A stretch of DNA of 64,000 nt from Axinella damicornis (GCA_963931865.1 OZ007513.1:9281412-9345411); one strand, 5' to 3'. Positions 13,201 to 26,112 are shown, numbered from the stretch's first letter. Numbers and translations are program-made. Notes: generated by a model not told the origin, from the sequence alone.

Positions 13201-16200
13201 CACCCCAATAATTAAATTCTGCATTCACACACTGGAAGATTTTACACTGTGACCTACGTACCATAGACTGCCAAGGCATGAAGAACAGCGGCAATACGAT
13301 GTGGTGGAAAATGAAGCATAGCTTCCCACCGACAAAGATGAAGAGTTGTGACCAGGACGGTGGGTTGACTCTGACTGTGTTGTCTATGGAAGACAGGAAA
13401 AAATTTACAAATGTTACGATTAAGGGTTCCACATGCAGGCTGAAATGACCCCAAGAATAGCTGTGGTTGGTATAACTCTGACAACAGCCTAAATACTCAA
13501 AACAGTTGGTTGTTATTGACAACAGTTGCAGGGACGGTGTTTATGAGAGAGGAAACTTGACCAGATCCCCCAGATTTAAACAGCATAAACATCCAAACGT
13601 GTGAGGATTTGGCGCTATATACCTGCCATGACCAAGGAGTACAAAAGATCCATGTCATATACAGCAGCGTTGAAAATGCAATTGTGGAACTGTACTCCAT
13701 CACACATGCTTATTGTGTTCTGGATTGTTTTATGGTCGAAAGACAACAACATGGGTGATCGAGCTTCCTCTTTGGTTGATTTGCGCAGTTACTCACACGG
13801 CCAGCTTCCTCTGTGCTTGGTTTGTTCTCTTAATTTCTCTATTTAAAGTTTTAACCTCATGGGCCAGTTTCCTCTGTGCTTGGTTTGTTCTCTTAATTTC
13901 TCTATTCAAAGTTTTAACCTCACGGGCCAGTTTCCTCACTGGTTTCCTTGCACAATTACTCATACGGGCCGGCTCCTTTCTGGATTATTTGCTACTGTTA
14001 TAGAGCTGTCTAGCCTTGTTCCCAGGCACCCAGAAGTAGGGAAAAGTCGCCCCTGGTATCTGTATTTCTAAAATAATCACCTGTTGTTATACGGATAGAG
14101 AATTTTAGCTACTAAGACAACGAGAGAGTGTGTGAGTGCTTAGCAAGTATATTGTCGTCTCTGCTAAGGACTATCAAGTCAAAATACAGAGTAGGTCTGT
14201 GAAGGTCTGCATGGCTTAGCCAAATAGGCTACAGTAGGACTTACTCAGCTGCTCACTAGAGTAATTCGCTTACTAGCTGCTTGTTCCGATGTCTCAAATG
14301 ACAGCTTTTAGCGGAAGGTATGCAAAAGGTTGTGTGAACTACATCATAAAATACTTTACGAACTCTGTAATAGTATCATCATCGTATTGTACCAATATGG
14401 TCGAAGATGGTGGTGTGGACACAAGGGTTTATTACAAATACACTGGCGAAGCTCAAATACCAGGCCACTTTTTCCTACCCCCGACGTGGCCTGGGAACGA
14501 GGTTAGAAGCTTGCCTTACGACATCCACTAACTGACCACACTACATCCGCATCACTACAGTGTTTCTATGATACTTGTGACAGCACTTACGGAATCAGTT
14601 GGCATAGCCAAGCCTGACCCCAACTGCAGCCTCAACTATAGTCAGGCTGTACCTCGCATGTACATAAAATTTATGTACATTCAGCCATTCACATGACCAT
14701 GCTGTGCAGCATTGCTGGTCATCATGCACTGCTGCTAGCTTGCTACAGCAGAAGTACTATGAATTTAAGTATTGGTCATTATGGTTTACATTACAAATGG
14801 TTCTGTGGCCGGTAGCTATACATGCAATGGATGCACAATCATAATAGTATTCCAAGAACGTACTGTATCTCCCAGTTACCAAGGCAACACAGTCACGGAT
14901 CCTGAACCTGATGGCAAGCTGTAAGATAAGAGTATACAAGTAATCGTCAAAGCCACGGTAAAAGGCACTTTCCATCTGCTTACATACTAAGCTGGACTAC
15001 AGTACATTAGACTATTCCATAATTAAAGTATTGTACAAAATCTTTTGACCACCTCTACTGGTTAAAGGTTGTGTATTGTGTATTGTGAGCAGAGTTTAGA
15101 CTACTCTTTCTTGTACATAACACTTCATTCAAGCAAATGCCCTCCCACCTCTAACCTCCTAGCGCTCTTACATAGTCCACTCGTTTAAATGCCCTGTGGT
15201 GAGGTCTTATAGTGTAAGAGTAAGCGTTTAACTCAAGGAGGTTCTCATACACAGAACCACCCGTCCTTTCTGGACGTCAACATCAGATGGTCTCCTGTCC
15301 CACACCACTGATGGTGCAGGTTATCTGCTATATGCTTCTGTAGAAAGTACCAGCACACCGGGATATATTTCCTGTGGTAGCTAATGGTAGCTGTTCTTCT
15401 GTATAGTGTTAGTGACGGCCTCAGCCAAGTCATAGCAAAGTTTGTCGATCTCATTGTGTCTTCATGTTGAACATTTTGTGAAGGCGTAGCTATAGCCAAG
15501 ACTAATTGAATATTCAAATGGGGGTGCACTATTAAGATATTAGCGACAGCTTTTGTACGTTACTAGGAGTGCTCACCAAACCATATAGTACAGGAAACCA
15601 CAGGTGCTGGTATCCATAGCGAGGGAACCACTTTTGAGCATACTTCAGACGCCTCCAGTCTGCTGTACTCTGTATGTAAAGAAGAGTGTTGTTGTTCATT
15701 GCAGTGATGTCACAATCATTCCAGATATTCTCAGGACTCTTGGTTCGCATTACATTGGCATCCTACTGTAATCAAATCTACTCCAAAGAGATGGGTCTAA
15801 TCAGGTTTCTACCGCATGTATGGCTGACGATACACTTGAGGGCCAGTGGCAGATGTTCAGTGCAGTTACAGAGAAGGTGGTCTGTATACGTAGAGAAGGT
15901 GTATATACACAGTCATGCATTTAAGAGGGAAGGTGGGCAGTACACAAGTAAGGAAGAAGGTACAGTGGTGCAGGCACAACGTAGGTGCATCAGTTCCCAA
16001 ATTGAGGCGTCCTGTCAAATGTATTCACCACTGATTTCGGTAAAATTCCCTCTATAGTTTTTCAAAACCATCACGTGTCCATAGAATACATACCCTGCTC
16101 AGAATGTTGACATGGTAGTCGTGTGGCTGCAATCCTCCCAGACAGTGCCACACCAAGGGACTAATTGCATCATGTACAATTCACCACATACCACACAACA

Positions 16201-19200
16201 TGGAGCCATTGCAATGCAGTGATGAATTACAATGGAGACCAGTAATAAAAAGCATACACAAGATGTAGGGATATCAGAATGACAAAAAGTAGGGAACAGC
16301 AGTTGAAGCGGACACAATAGGGGAGCAGCAGTTGAAGCGGACACAATCGGGGAGCAGCAGTTGAAGCGGACACAATCGGGGAGCAGCAGTTGAAGCGGAC
16401 GCAACCGGGGAGCAGCAGCTGAAGTGGACGCAATCGGGAAGTGGCTGGACTGCATGCTCATATTGGCGAATGAGGGAGGAACGAGCAAAGTGAGCTAGTG
16501 ACGACAGTACTTTTACATGTTACCTATGATCGCATAATGAGTTTTGAAGTTGGATATGCACTTCTAGTAACGAACAATACATAAAGGTAGCGAATTCAGA
16601 TTTGAATTGATTTTGTAGGCATATCTATAGTTATGAAGCTGTGTAATTCGTACGAAATCAAATTCCAAAAGTGCTAGTTTACAATAGTTAACAACCTGTT
16701 GTAAATGGACCATTTCACTAGTTTACAAAAGGTTTACAAGAGTAGCTATATGAGTTGCAGTTGCATACTCCTTGTAAACCTTTTGTAAACTAATGCCATG
16801 AAATGGTTCACTAGTTTACAACTTGTAAACTAGCACTTCTCAAGCAGTGAAGCTGCACATGTGTATGCACTTTTTGTTAGCCAATTTTGTTATTAAGAAG
16901 TGCACATACATGTAGCTACACAGCTTCAAGAGTATCATATAGGTAGCTTCCTTAAGTACTATTACTTTATGTAATCTTACCAGGAATTGATCACTTCTGA
17001 AGCTTCTTAGTTAGCTACAAAATTGTTACTGGGAAGGGGTATGCCTACACAACTTCTGTTGCTAGGAAGTGCATACACAGGTTAAGAGTAGTGTATACGT
17101 AGGTAGCTTAAGTAGGTAGCTTAAGTATCGTTACATTATTCAAGTTGTTACTGAGAAGGGGTATGCCTACACATGCATCTTCTGTTGCTAGGAAGTCCAT
17201 ACACAGGTTCAAGAGTATTGTATAGCTAGGTAGCTTCCTTAAGTATCGGTACATTATTCACTCTTAGCAAATTGTTACTAAGAAGTGCATTCACAGCTTC
17301 TGTTACTAAGAAACACCCACTGTGAGCAGGGTAGTACTCCACTCATACATCATCTTGGGATGAAGCTTTTTCCTGTTCATTGTGTTGTATACGTACATGG
17401 CTAAACATTACTGGACATCCAAACCAATGGAAGTACAGGACGCATCCTCATGTGATGATACCGTAGTCGTGCATCATTAAGTGCAGCTCACTTATAATGC
17501 TATAAGCACCCATTCACTGTAGGGACAGGTTCAACTGTTGTCCCAAGCTGCTCTTTATTAAGTGTTGAAGTCTTCTCCCATTCTAATTAACAATCTGCAC
17601 CTCCTATTTGATGAACGTGATTGTAAATTAATCGCACCTTGTTAATAGGTGCAACATTATTTTATTCCCTATAGGGATATAGGCACAACAAATGACTGCT
17701 AGGTAATTGAGACCAGCCTCTGGCACTCTATTTCTGCTCATACTCACTTACTTCACTACCCAACCAAACGGATCCTATGGTCACTAGAGGCCTATTGTTG
17801 GTGCAAAGTAATATCAGCAATACACGCATGCTCTGAAACAGTACTGTATAATTGTAGAACTATCCTATAGTTCTACAATTAAATCATGTGATACCATAAC
17901 AGTTGCTGGTATGGATAGGCCACTGACATTGTCGTCTTTGGTGTGTATATCTGGATCATGTCCATCAAGGTTTGCATATGGATGGTGGCCGCAGACATGC
18001 TGGAGAAATGGAATACATAGAGCTTGTAGAAAAACACAAAACAAGCTGTAATGAGTCTGTTAACAGAAGTAGCCGTTACAGTTGTAATTATGTCTGACTT
18101 ACACAGAGGTACAAGAGTTTCACTCTCTATGGTACAACTAGGAGCAGGAACACCGCATGTTTAGCTATGAAATTGTACGGTATGGCATGCAGTTCGGTGA
18201 AGATGATGAATACACCTATATGGTTGCATGGAATGTTGAATACATACTTTTCTTATTAGTCAGTAGCCTAGATTAATGCCTTCCTTCTATTTTGGTATTC
18301 CCTCTACCTGGTGTAGCCAAATATAGTGGGACACTCCAACAAGGAAGTCATCCGCTGCTCCCAGTATCTTCCACACCCATGGCTTGTGTGTGAATGCAAA
18401 GTGGCTGCACATGTGGCGAGAAAGATTATTTGGTAATCCCTATATAGTGAATCCTCCGATTGTGGACTCTCCATAATAGGGACACAGTTAAATAGACCTC
18501 TCTGCAAAGGACAATATTTAGAGGTCCCAAATAAATGGTTTCCTTGAACCTCTGAAAAGAGGACAATCTGTCTACATGCAGAGGATAAAATTTGTGACTT
18601 TATATTGTGCATCAAAGATGTCCTGATTATAGACGTTCCACTGCAGTTCAGGCTTTCAGTCACCTAGCATCATGGGAGAGGGTCAGGGCAATAGTAGCTG
18701 CGAAGGTGCCATGGAGTATGGCAGCAGCGAACGCAACGACGTAGTTGTCTTGGAAGTAGACCTACATGAGTGTGATGTTGCTCATGTGAAGTAACCATGT
18801 CAACAGGAATTAAACCACAGCTGATTACCATGCAGAACTGGAAGAAGAAGTAGAGAAATACCACATTCACGTAGCGGACTACCATCCAAGGGTCCCACTT
18901 AGGGTCCTGCAGAAGCAATTGTTGCATGCTATGAATTCAATAAAATTATGAAAATAAATGAGTGCGATGTAACCATGCGAAGTAACCAAGTCAACACAAG
19001 CGATACAAGACCATTACAATGTTGTTGTCCCTCAGGAAGTTGTCCACCCTATTCCTCACAGTCTTATAGAACTCCCTAATGTTTATATAAACAGAAACAC
19101 AAATAAGGCATGCAAATAATAAACTCTGCAGAAACAGTGTTCTATATTAGGCAGTGTCAGCTGGGTTCTGTGAATGTAGTTAACCATCTGTGGGTTAATG

Positions 19201-20886
19201 GGTCTCCAAGGTGAGTAGCTACGAAAGTAGCTTGGACTTCAGCTGATGTTTGTGTGACTAATTGAGATGTTTGTTATGACTTAGATACCAAGCAGAGGTG
19301 CAGTTAGTAGTGTTCATGGTCAGCAGGCTTTCCCTCAAATGATTCGAGATGGCAACTGGCAATCATATAACAGCTCTAATTCAGGAAATGCAGCACCAAT
19401 GGAGTTTAGTGTACGAGGTGAGTGCTTGAGGTTTCGGTTACAGTTTATGTTCCATATACATGTACTCATTCTGTGCTCTAATTATATTAATCTGTCCACA
19501 AAGGCGGTAATTAGTGTGTTACTATACTGGTATACTCGTATAAGTTCTGGAAACCTACATACCCACACAACAGGAACTACTCGTTAAGGTAAAAGGTTGT
19601 ATCAGTATACTGCATCATACCCCATTCTTGGGAAGACTGGGTGTTCGTTGTCAACCAACTCTCCAACATAGTACTTCTCCAGGACCCTGTGTATTGTAAT
19701 GGACAATGAACAGCTAATACTTGTACAGTATATTACTGATCAGATGCCATGGCTACTAATTAATTCAATGTGCGATTTGATGCGGCTTACTATTTGAGGG
19801 TGGCGGATTTTTAGCACGAATTGGCAAAATCTTTTGGCGATGAGAAAGCCAGCTGAGAATTAACTGGTCTGCATCAGAATAACCAGGGTTTTTCTTCAGC
19901 ACTGAAGAAAGCAATAGCTATGTGGTAACCGATCCCTTTCAAGAAGACCAAGAAAGTATGAAATTCTCTGACTGTTGGCTAGCAATTTCACACCCTGAAA
20001 TAATGTTAGTTAAAAATATCCAAGGAACGATTAGTGTAGCATCGGTGAGTCGATTCCTTGTTGCATGGGAGAGCACGATTTGTATTAACTCCTACGGACT
20101 ACACGTAATATTGAAGTGTATTTTGCATCAAGGATGTATACGTACGTACGTACGTACGTACCCTGCAAAACAGAAGGGTTGCTTTAACCCCATGTGGACT
20201 TAAAAATGCCTTCAAACCCAGCAAACGAAAATTTTCTGCCAAGAAAATGGAACATAGGAATGGGTTGTTATACTTCAACCTTTCAAAAAAGCAAAGAAAC
20301 AAGGGGACATTCCATTACTTTTGGCAGACTTACTTGTCGTTACCAATGGGGTGGTAGGCATCAAAGATGAGGGTAATATCCCTCCCTGCCCCGAGCATGA
20401 TTTGATCAAAGCCTCCTGGGTGCCGACCGATGAATGTGCTGACATCATAGACCTGAAATTAGTTAGAAATCGATTGAATACACACCAGAGCAACTTAGGT
20501 GATAGTTTATCTAAGGCAAGATACAGTTCTAAGTGCTCCGACAATCCTAATTTTATCATATAAAAGTCTGTCATAATTTAGTAAATGGCTCAAATTACCA
20601 TATTTCTGCAACCAAACACCTAGACTACTAGCTAATTCATTACAGATGTAGTACAGTACAGTGGTTACAATTCGATGATGGTATATATTTACTAAAGCCA
20701 GCATAATTTCTTTTGTGAAAAGCCGTAAACTTTGCTTGTCTAAATTCAGAAGCTTACCTTGCCGTGGTAGGCCACGTGGGCATTATGTGGCCTGTTCAGT
20801 TTGGCAAGTTCCCTCCAGGTAAATTTCCGTGGCTCTCTGTCATCTTTCTTGTTGCTGGACTCCTTCTCCACTTCCACTGTCGCCAT
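10209..20886 (-). CDS. Cytochrome b5-fused (front-end type) fatty acid desaturase
   Basis: Exons in coding order: 20758-20886, 20334-20452, 19621-19686, 19018-19075, 18829-18906, 18664-18761, 18308-18404, 17928-17999, 15577-15669, 14880-14918, 13262-13383 (left end of intron uncertain), 11852-11932, 10838-10887, 10701-10768, 10209-10636. The protein of about 540 aa starts MATVEVEK. It has a cytochrome b5 heme motif HPGG (54-57), then the desaturase di-iron boxes HDASH (180-184) and HVCGHH (216-221), and a third box HKAHH near residue 400 within GGINQHKAHH. Membrane segments lie between. Such enzymes insert double bonds into acyl chains in the ER, using electrons passed to the fused b5 domain. 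The third box has His where front-end enzymes usually have Gln. Exon phases agree everywhere except between 14880 and 13383, where one microexon of 3n+1 bases is probably missing. The C-terminus is an NGVP tandem repeat. Substrate and regiospecificity cannot be read from sequence. Confidence 0.92.
10254..10400 (-). repeat. Coding 12-bp minisatellite (NGVP repeats) in desaturase
   Basis: A 12-base unit encodes about twelve tetrapeptides on the minus strand, mostly NGVP with KGIP and NGRP variants. It is followed by a short Lys/Glu-rich end and the stop. It lies after the catalytic domain in the last exon. The opposite strand also stays open, giving false open frames. Confidence 0.9.
12241..12530. 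repeat. Minisatellite, about 20-bp unit
   Basis: Fifteen or more imperfect units of GCCCAACACCTACTTAGGGG type, with small deletions and ACTATACTTA variants. It lies in the desaturase intron between exons 13262 and 11932. No transposon ends are seen. Confidence 0.9.
12955..13125. mobile_element. MITE, TATCCCTGGCCAGCGGGAT termini
   Basis: A 171-bp hairpin with long inverted ends (TATCCCTGGCCAGCGGGAT and its complement) and TA borders. The interior is also partly self-complementary. It lies about 140 bases from desaturase exon 13262-13383. Confidence 0.85.
13798..13935. repeat. Tandem duplication, about 63-bp unit
   Basis: Two adjacent near-identical copies share TTCCTCTGTGCTTGGTTTG and continue through TTTAACCTCA. 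A third partial copy begins GGGCCAGTTTCCTCAC. Located in a desaturase intron. Confidence 0.8.
16292..16440. repeat. Minisatellite, 29-bp unit, five copies
   Basis: Unit contains GCAGCAGTTGAAGCGGACAC. Starts of GTTGAAGCGG recur every 29 bases (16302, 16331, 16360, 16389, and a variant at 16418). It lies in the desaturase intron between exons 17928 and 15669 and gives a repetitive false frame on the minus strand. Confidence 0.9.
16690..16830. repeat. Imperfect foldback of GTTTACAA units
   Basis: Several GTTTACAA/TTGTAAAC words and ACCATTTCACTAGTTTACAA recur in opposite orientations, so the segment can fold back. Desaturase intron. Confidence 0.65.
16880..17310. repeat. Degenerate tandem repeat, about 122-bp unit
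   Basis: Blocks with GGGAAGGGGTATGCCTACAC, then CTTCTGTTGCTAGGAAGT, then a TAGGTAGCTTAAGTATCG-like phrase recur two to three times. The earliest copy is the most diverged. Desaturase intron. Confidence 0.75.
17459..17705. mobile_element. Diverged TACCGTAGTCGCGCG-family MITE, copy 2
   Basis: The left end TACCGTAGTCGTGCATCATT and an internal GGTTCAACTGTTGTCCCA-like phrase match the family. The right end is heavily eroded. Its divergence suggests an older insertion than copies at 5298, 49248 and 50344. Confidence 0.55.
17845..17885. repeat. Short palindrome
   Basis: AATTGTAGAACTAT and its inverted copy flank a few central bases in a desaturase intron, just left of the exon carrying histidine box 2. 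Confidence 0.7.
18438..18625. mobile_element. Diverged TACAGTCAAACCTCTG-family element
   Basis: Contains the family phrases GGGACACAG, TCTGCAAAGGACAAT, AGGTCCCAAAT and GAACCTCTGAAAAGAGGACA, matching the element at 9750-9963. The termini are eroded. It sits between desaturase exons 18308-18404 and 18664-18761. Confidence 0.5.
19280..19418 (+). other. Possible cryptic exon on the plus strand
   Basis: An open segment runs between a plausible acceptor (GACTTAG) and a good donor (GAGGTGAGTG). It would encode a Ser/Asn/Gln-rich peptide containing MIRDGNWQSYNSSNSG. It lies in a desaturase intron on the opposite strand. No neighbouring exon could be linked to it and I recognise no family, so it may be chance. 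Confidence 0.22.
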
Positions 20887-21974
20887 AACTTAAAGCTGCA
20901 GAGAGAGCATACAGAAGCTACATACACTCAGTTTCCACAGCATGACAGCAAGTCACGTTCACCTCACATCATGTGCTTGCTAGCTCACTCACTAGAAAAT
21001 TCAAAACAAATCCATACTCTGACAGTGGTTAGGCCACGCAAACTACGTTATTAGTTTCTCGTTGCTGCCCTCTGGCATATACCCACCTTCTGCTTCATTA
21101 TTCGTCATGAGAGCACCCAGTGTATACATGTATGGTAGCGTGTTGCTACAGATCGTCAATTTGGCTGTACAATCATGCGCCGAATGCAGAATCTGATATG
21201 GTTTGTCAAATGAACTCTTTCACAGAAATAATCAGTGCAGTAACTCCCACCCATTTCTGTTTTGCTAGGAAGAGGGTGAATAAGTAGTTTGCATGACCTT
21301 ACTCCACTTTCAGTGAACTCTCACTGCACATACATGTATACATCCAGGCAGATGGATACGTACGTAACTGATATTCTAATTCATTCCTATAACCACCCTA
21401 CTAATCGCTAAACCCTAAAACGTATAGTTTACCCTGTCCACACTATAGCGTTTCCTACTGGTATGGTTTAGCTAATTGGGCCAGTGAGGTTCAATTTGTG
21501 CAGTGCAAAAAATAGCTGAACCGTGCTGAAGCCATAGCTATACCATAGCTACCGAACGTGCTGAAACCATAACCGTGCTATGTAAACCATACTACATAAT
21601 ATGCGACTACGGTATTGCTGGATGCCTGAGCTTGAGAATCAGGAGTGGTAGCTATACACGAAAAGGATGTACAAAGATACAAGAGTTGCCTCTCAGAACT
21701 CTGTCAAACCTTCCTTTCAGTAATAGCAAATGCAGACACTAACTGAAGTACATTCATGGTTAACCATCATTGGAATTCTGATGGGTGAGTAACCAAGCGA
21801 ATTCTAAGGAGTGAATAACGTTATTCTATACCTTGCGCAGCTGCATGGCACTGTTGCTGGCATTTATACCAGGTATTTTGCTTCTACTGCTTGAGCATGT
21901 AAGGTCTCAGTGAACTAGGTTTGGTTGAAGGCTCTCTCATTTAAAAGGTGGGATGGAGAGCTTGTGAGGAGTAC

Positions 21975-22075
21975 CGTATGGCCGGAAAATTTGGCGGGAA
22001 TTAAATTTGGCGGATCGGCTCTAAAAAGCTGTGAATTGTATTTGGCGGATTAAAATTTGGCGGATTTGCAGGGCG
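21975..22075. repeat. TTTGGCGGA repeat remnant
   Basis: The motif (AAA)TTTGGCGG(G/A) occurs four times within 100 bases, beginning ACCGTATGGCCGGAAAATTT. It looks like one end of a dispersed repeat; no second end was found. Confidence 0.5.
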
Positions 22076-22261
22076 AGAATGACGTCATACTTATCGCACA
22101 GCGCGGCCGCGTGGCCACGGAGCTGGAGCGCTCTGTGGTTTACGTGAGATCATCTTGTGTCGTTAGGCTGCGATGGAGTCCGAGTTTGCAGTGGAGAGCT
22201 GTGTTCGAGGTACCACGTCTACAAATCTCTGGGAGAGGAACTGCCGTGTGAGTGGTCTGGT

Positions 22262-22370
22262 CAGGAAGATGTCAGCTGCTCGCTCGCTATTTCTGGCCGA
22301 TCAGCTGCTTGCTCGCTATTTCTCGCCGATCAGTTGCTTGCTCGCTATTTCTGGCAGATCAGAGACAGAG
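22262..22370. repeat. Tandem repeat, 29-bp unit, three copies
   Basis: Unit contains CTGCTTGCTCGCTATTTCTG and repeats three times with few changes. It produces Ala/Ser/Leu-rich false frames. Confidence 0.85.
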
Positions 22371-23262
22371 GTACTGTAGTATTATTGAGTGCTTGCGCGA
22401 TACTTCGAGCGTCGCTACGAGACCCCGCCCACAATAGGCACTTGTGTAACCAGCCAGAGTTCAGTTTTTGGAAGTTGGCAAGCTTCATCCAGACAAACAA
22501 TTAATGTACCAGATTCCTCAAAACCCTGAAAGCCATTGTAATGTTAACAAACCCACTAATACTTTTATGACAGTTCTCTCAGCCACAGAAACTGTACAAA
22601 AACAACTGTTACTAAGATCTAATTACTTGCATTGTCATAGTTCAACTGTTACTGTTATTGGTTTCAGAAAACTTTCAGAGATGCATTGCAAATGAACTAT
22701 CCACTCTATCAGCTATTTCATTTTCTTTGTAGTGGCATGCACATAATATATTACTACAAAAGAGATATCCGTCAGAACTCGTCCAGCCATGGCCAGACCA
22801 CTTTCTCTTCTATTACAGTATATGCGTACTTCAAGGGATTGGCAGAATCAGTGGCAATGGATGTCGATGGCCCTCACCAACCACATTCCATGACCTTTCC
22901 AAAGCGATTGTTTGGTAACAAGACTGTTGTTCAGATCTATCAACAGCTAGCTACGCATACATAGCTCTGAAATGGCCTTAGAAAGCGTGGACATTTTCCT
23001 GGGGGACATGCCCCCAGACCCCCCTAGCAACCAAGTGTTAAACATTTTGTGCGGTGCTTCGAGTCGCAATGTTTACACGGCGCTTTGCGCCGCAACGTAT
23101 ACACCAACCCTGGCCTGACCACTCTGCAACTGCTTCCGACGGCCCTCCATGGTATGCATACGGAGAAGTTGGAGGACATTTGCAGCAGGTAGTAATTAAA
23201 TTGTTTCCCTGTTATAAGAGTGATACCATTCATAAATTTATCCGAGTCACTTTCCATAATTA

Positions 23263-23516
23263 ACTTTAACCCTTTAACCACCGAATTCTTCCCACCAAGA
23301 CAACACATTTTCATGCATTCAGCACACACCACTTTTGTAGGTATTTCTCTCCCACAGCATTCACTCCTCAGTGGCCAAACTTGGTGGGGCCCGCACACAT
23401 GGAGAGACCCCTCTGGCAATATTGTTAATGATATTCATGACCCCACAAGCCCAGCAATCGGAGGTCAAAGGGTCTAAATGACGTCTATAGATGTCAATGG
23501 GGCTTAAAGGGTTTAA
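23263..23516. mobile_element. Possible TTAA-family MITE
   Basis: Ends read TTTAACCCTTTAACC and GGCTTAAAGGGTTTAA, roughly inverted, bordering about 250 bp. This resembles the TTAA-target ends at 31377 and 53268, but the interior is different. Confidence 0.5.
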
Positions 23517-23629
23517 TCAGAGAACAGAAGCATTTTGACAGTGAAAGCAAGTGAATAGCTACTGCACCCCACCTGGTCTGCATTGCTGTCCACTTTTGCC
23601 TACTCCCTATAGGCCAGAGATACAATATG

Positions 23630-23960
23630 GGAAGTTGAACACTCCTTTGCCAGCCAGTTCATTATCTCCTGGTGGTAACTGCTAGTAACTTCCTATAGCA
23701 GGCATTGTGGTTAAGGCAATATACATAGTTGTTTGCTATTCATGAGTTGTGCTATGTGGTAGCTGAGGCTAGTAACTTCCTATGCAGACACTGCAGTTCA
23801 GGCACTAAAAGTGTTCCTTTATTCACCATGCAGTTGTACCTATGTGCTATATGCTAGCAACTTCCTATAGCTGACTTTACGCTTCAGGAACTGTAGGTGT
23901 CCCTATTCTCCATTGTGCTTATGCAGCAGCTGAGGTTAGACACTGCGGTTCTGGCACTGA
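23630..23960. repeat. Degenerate tandem repeat, about 95-bp unit
   Basis: The phrase GCTAGTAACTTCCTAT, followed by CACTGCAGTTCAGGCACT-like sequence, recurs three to four times with drift. Confidence 0.65.
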
Positions 23961-24844
23961 ACACATCTGTGATGGAATCACCTGCTGCCAATCAAATTAT
24001 TCAGGCAGCTGGACCCATATGCCAGGGAATCACCTCAATCCATTAAATTCACTGCAAATGGAGTTGATTTGGTTACTAGTACTACAGGTCCATGGTAATT
24101 CCAAGAATGTGAGCGGCTACTCAGGTAGCAATCACTCAAGTGTCAGCTCCCGTGCCCTGAAGACTGATATGAGGTTGTAGCCACATGCATTGTTTCATAG
24201 TGCACTCATCTGTGGTCTAAGCACACAAAGTTGTATACAACTTAAACTCTCTGTCATGACAATTGAAGCCATGGACAGGATAATGATGCCATTGAAAAAC
24301 AAGAAATTGCAACTTCTGCATGCCACTACTCAGGCCCGGAGGAAGACATTTATGAGAGGTACGGCCACTGCCGAAGGATGTTGAACGACTTATCGCCCAG
24401 TGCTAGAGCTTCTATAGCTCAGTAGCTAGCCCATACACATCAGAACCACAAGCACAGCTCTGACACAAATACTTGAGGGAGCTTTTACAGTCCACTGGCA
24501 ATATGACTAAACTACATGTGCACCAACACGAAAGGTGAAAGTGTAACCAACCACACTATTATCACTTTTGTACTTGATGTAGGCATAAAATTCTGCCTAG
24601 TATGAGGCCCAACTGCATTCCTGGTACGTAGCCGGTGCTACTCGTCAGGCCTTTCCTGTGAGCTGTAAAGTTTTAGTTATTTAAATGCAGCACAATAGGA
24701 GAGCTAGTCACCAGAAACTCTGAGGCTGCATGGTCAGATGCACAAAGTGCCGGATACAGCAAACAAAGGGATTTGTTTCGTGACAACTGTCTGCATGTCT
24801 CCTCAATCGCGAACGTCCAGTTACAACTGTATACAAGAGTCTCC

Positions 24845-24950
24845 ATGCATGTGAATAGCATGTGAGCTGCATGTGAGCTGCATGTGATAGCATGTGAGCT
24901 GCATGTGAGCTGCATGTGATAGCATGTGAGCTGAATGTGAATAGCGTAGC
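24845..24950. repeat. GCATGTGAGCT short tandem repeat
   Basis: Units GCATGTGAGCT and GCATGTGATA alternate about eight times. Confidence 0.85.
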
Positions 24951-25547
24951 TACCAACGAAGTACATGCAGCACAGCAGAGACACTGCTTTATTGGATGAC
25001 TCATGCATGGGCAAGCCACATTAGTAGAATGGATGATGACCGCTGTCTGTTGATGTAGACCATACATATCTAGATCTGGTGCACACAATACTACATGTAC
25101 GAAACAGTGCATTATACCAAACATCATGCCATAATCCAACACATGAATACTAGCTAAAGTTGTGCAAACCTTTCAATGCATGACTGCAAGCAAGAATGGA
25201 AATGAGGCAGTACGAGAATCTTAAGGTACCAAACTTTATAGTGCACGTGCAGGAGAAAAGAACACACAGAGACCAAGAACAACAGGTTATTCACTAGACC
25301 AGGCTACTGTAGTATCATGAACTGGCTATACATCAGACAACCTCGAGTCACACCCAGCAACTGTTTTGGAAGTAGCTATACCTCAGTCAAATGACGGTGG
25401 CTAAAATGCATGCAGCTTGCTCATGCTCTCCATGCATGCACACAATGCCCTCTATAGTATTATAATATAGTACATGTACAGGTTCCAGAACCATTTGGGA
25501 TTAGCACCATTTCGTCTCGATTGCAGCATCCATGCAGTAAACATCGC

Positions 25548-25588
25548 AGCGTCATGCAGCATTAATGATTAATGCTACATGACGCTGC
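25548..25588. repeat. Near-perfect palindrome
   Basis: AGCGTCATGCAGCATTAATG is followed by its inverted copy with one change. No function is evident. Confidence 0.75.
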
Positions 25589-26112
25589 TATAATAATATG
25601 TATACTGCCCCATGCACAATTATGATCACAATACAACTGCAGCGATCAGGCACATAAGGCCGGTTGGGCCAGTGGTGCTGCTATTAGCTACTGTTTGGCA
25701 GAGGTAGCAGCCACTTATCCCGCGGACTATAGTACCAGTCGGACTCAAAGGCCCGTCACTGAGGTCGCGTGATATCGGTTTATTTTATACATGCACTGAT
25801 ATTAAGCGGCGGCACAAAGAAGCAAGTGTTTACTATTAAACTCACAGTGTGGCAGATGATGATGTGGGCCGAATGTAGCAATAGTGGATTGGACCCGCAG
25901 TAAGTCGCCGCTGGGTACTGGATTCAAAACGCAATGGTCTTGGCAACCGGGAGTTAATTGTGCCGAGCCCGCACGAGAGCGAGCATGTACACGTACACAC
26001 GACTCGTGCTAATGTCGTATCGTGCCTTCCAGGAAGTGCACATGTACGCGGCATGCGCATGGTCCGCAGTCGACCGGTCATGCGCCCTAGGGAATTAAGC
26101 TTGTGCGTGCGA

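Noticed and set aside
21731..21880. Two-exon short hydrophobic peptide starting near 21731 (+), considered as a complex I small-subunit-like gene
   Set aside because: The spliced frame gives no convincing match and the unspliced second exon reads better in a different phase.
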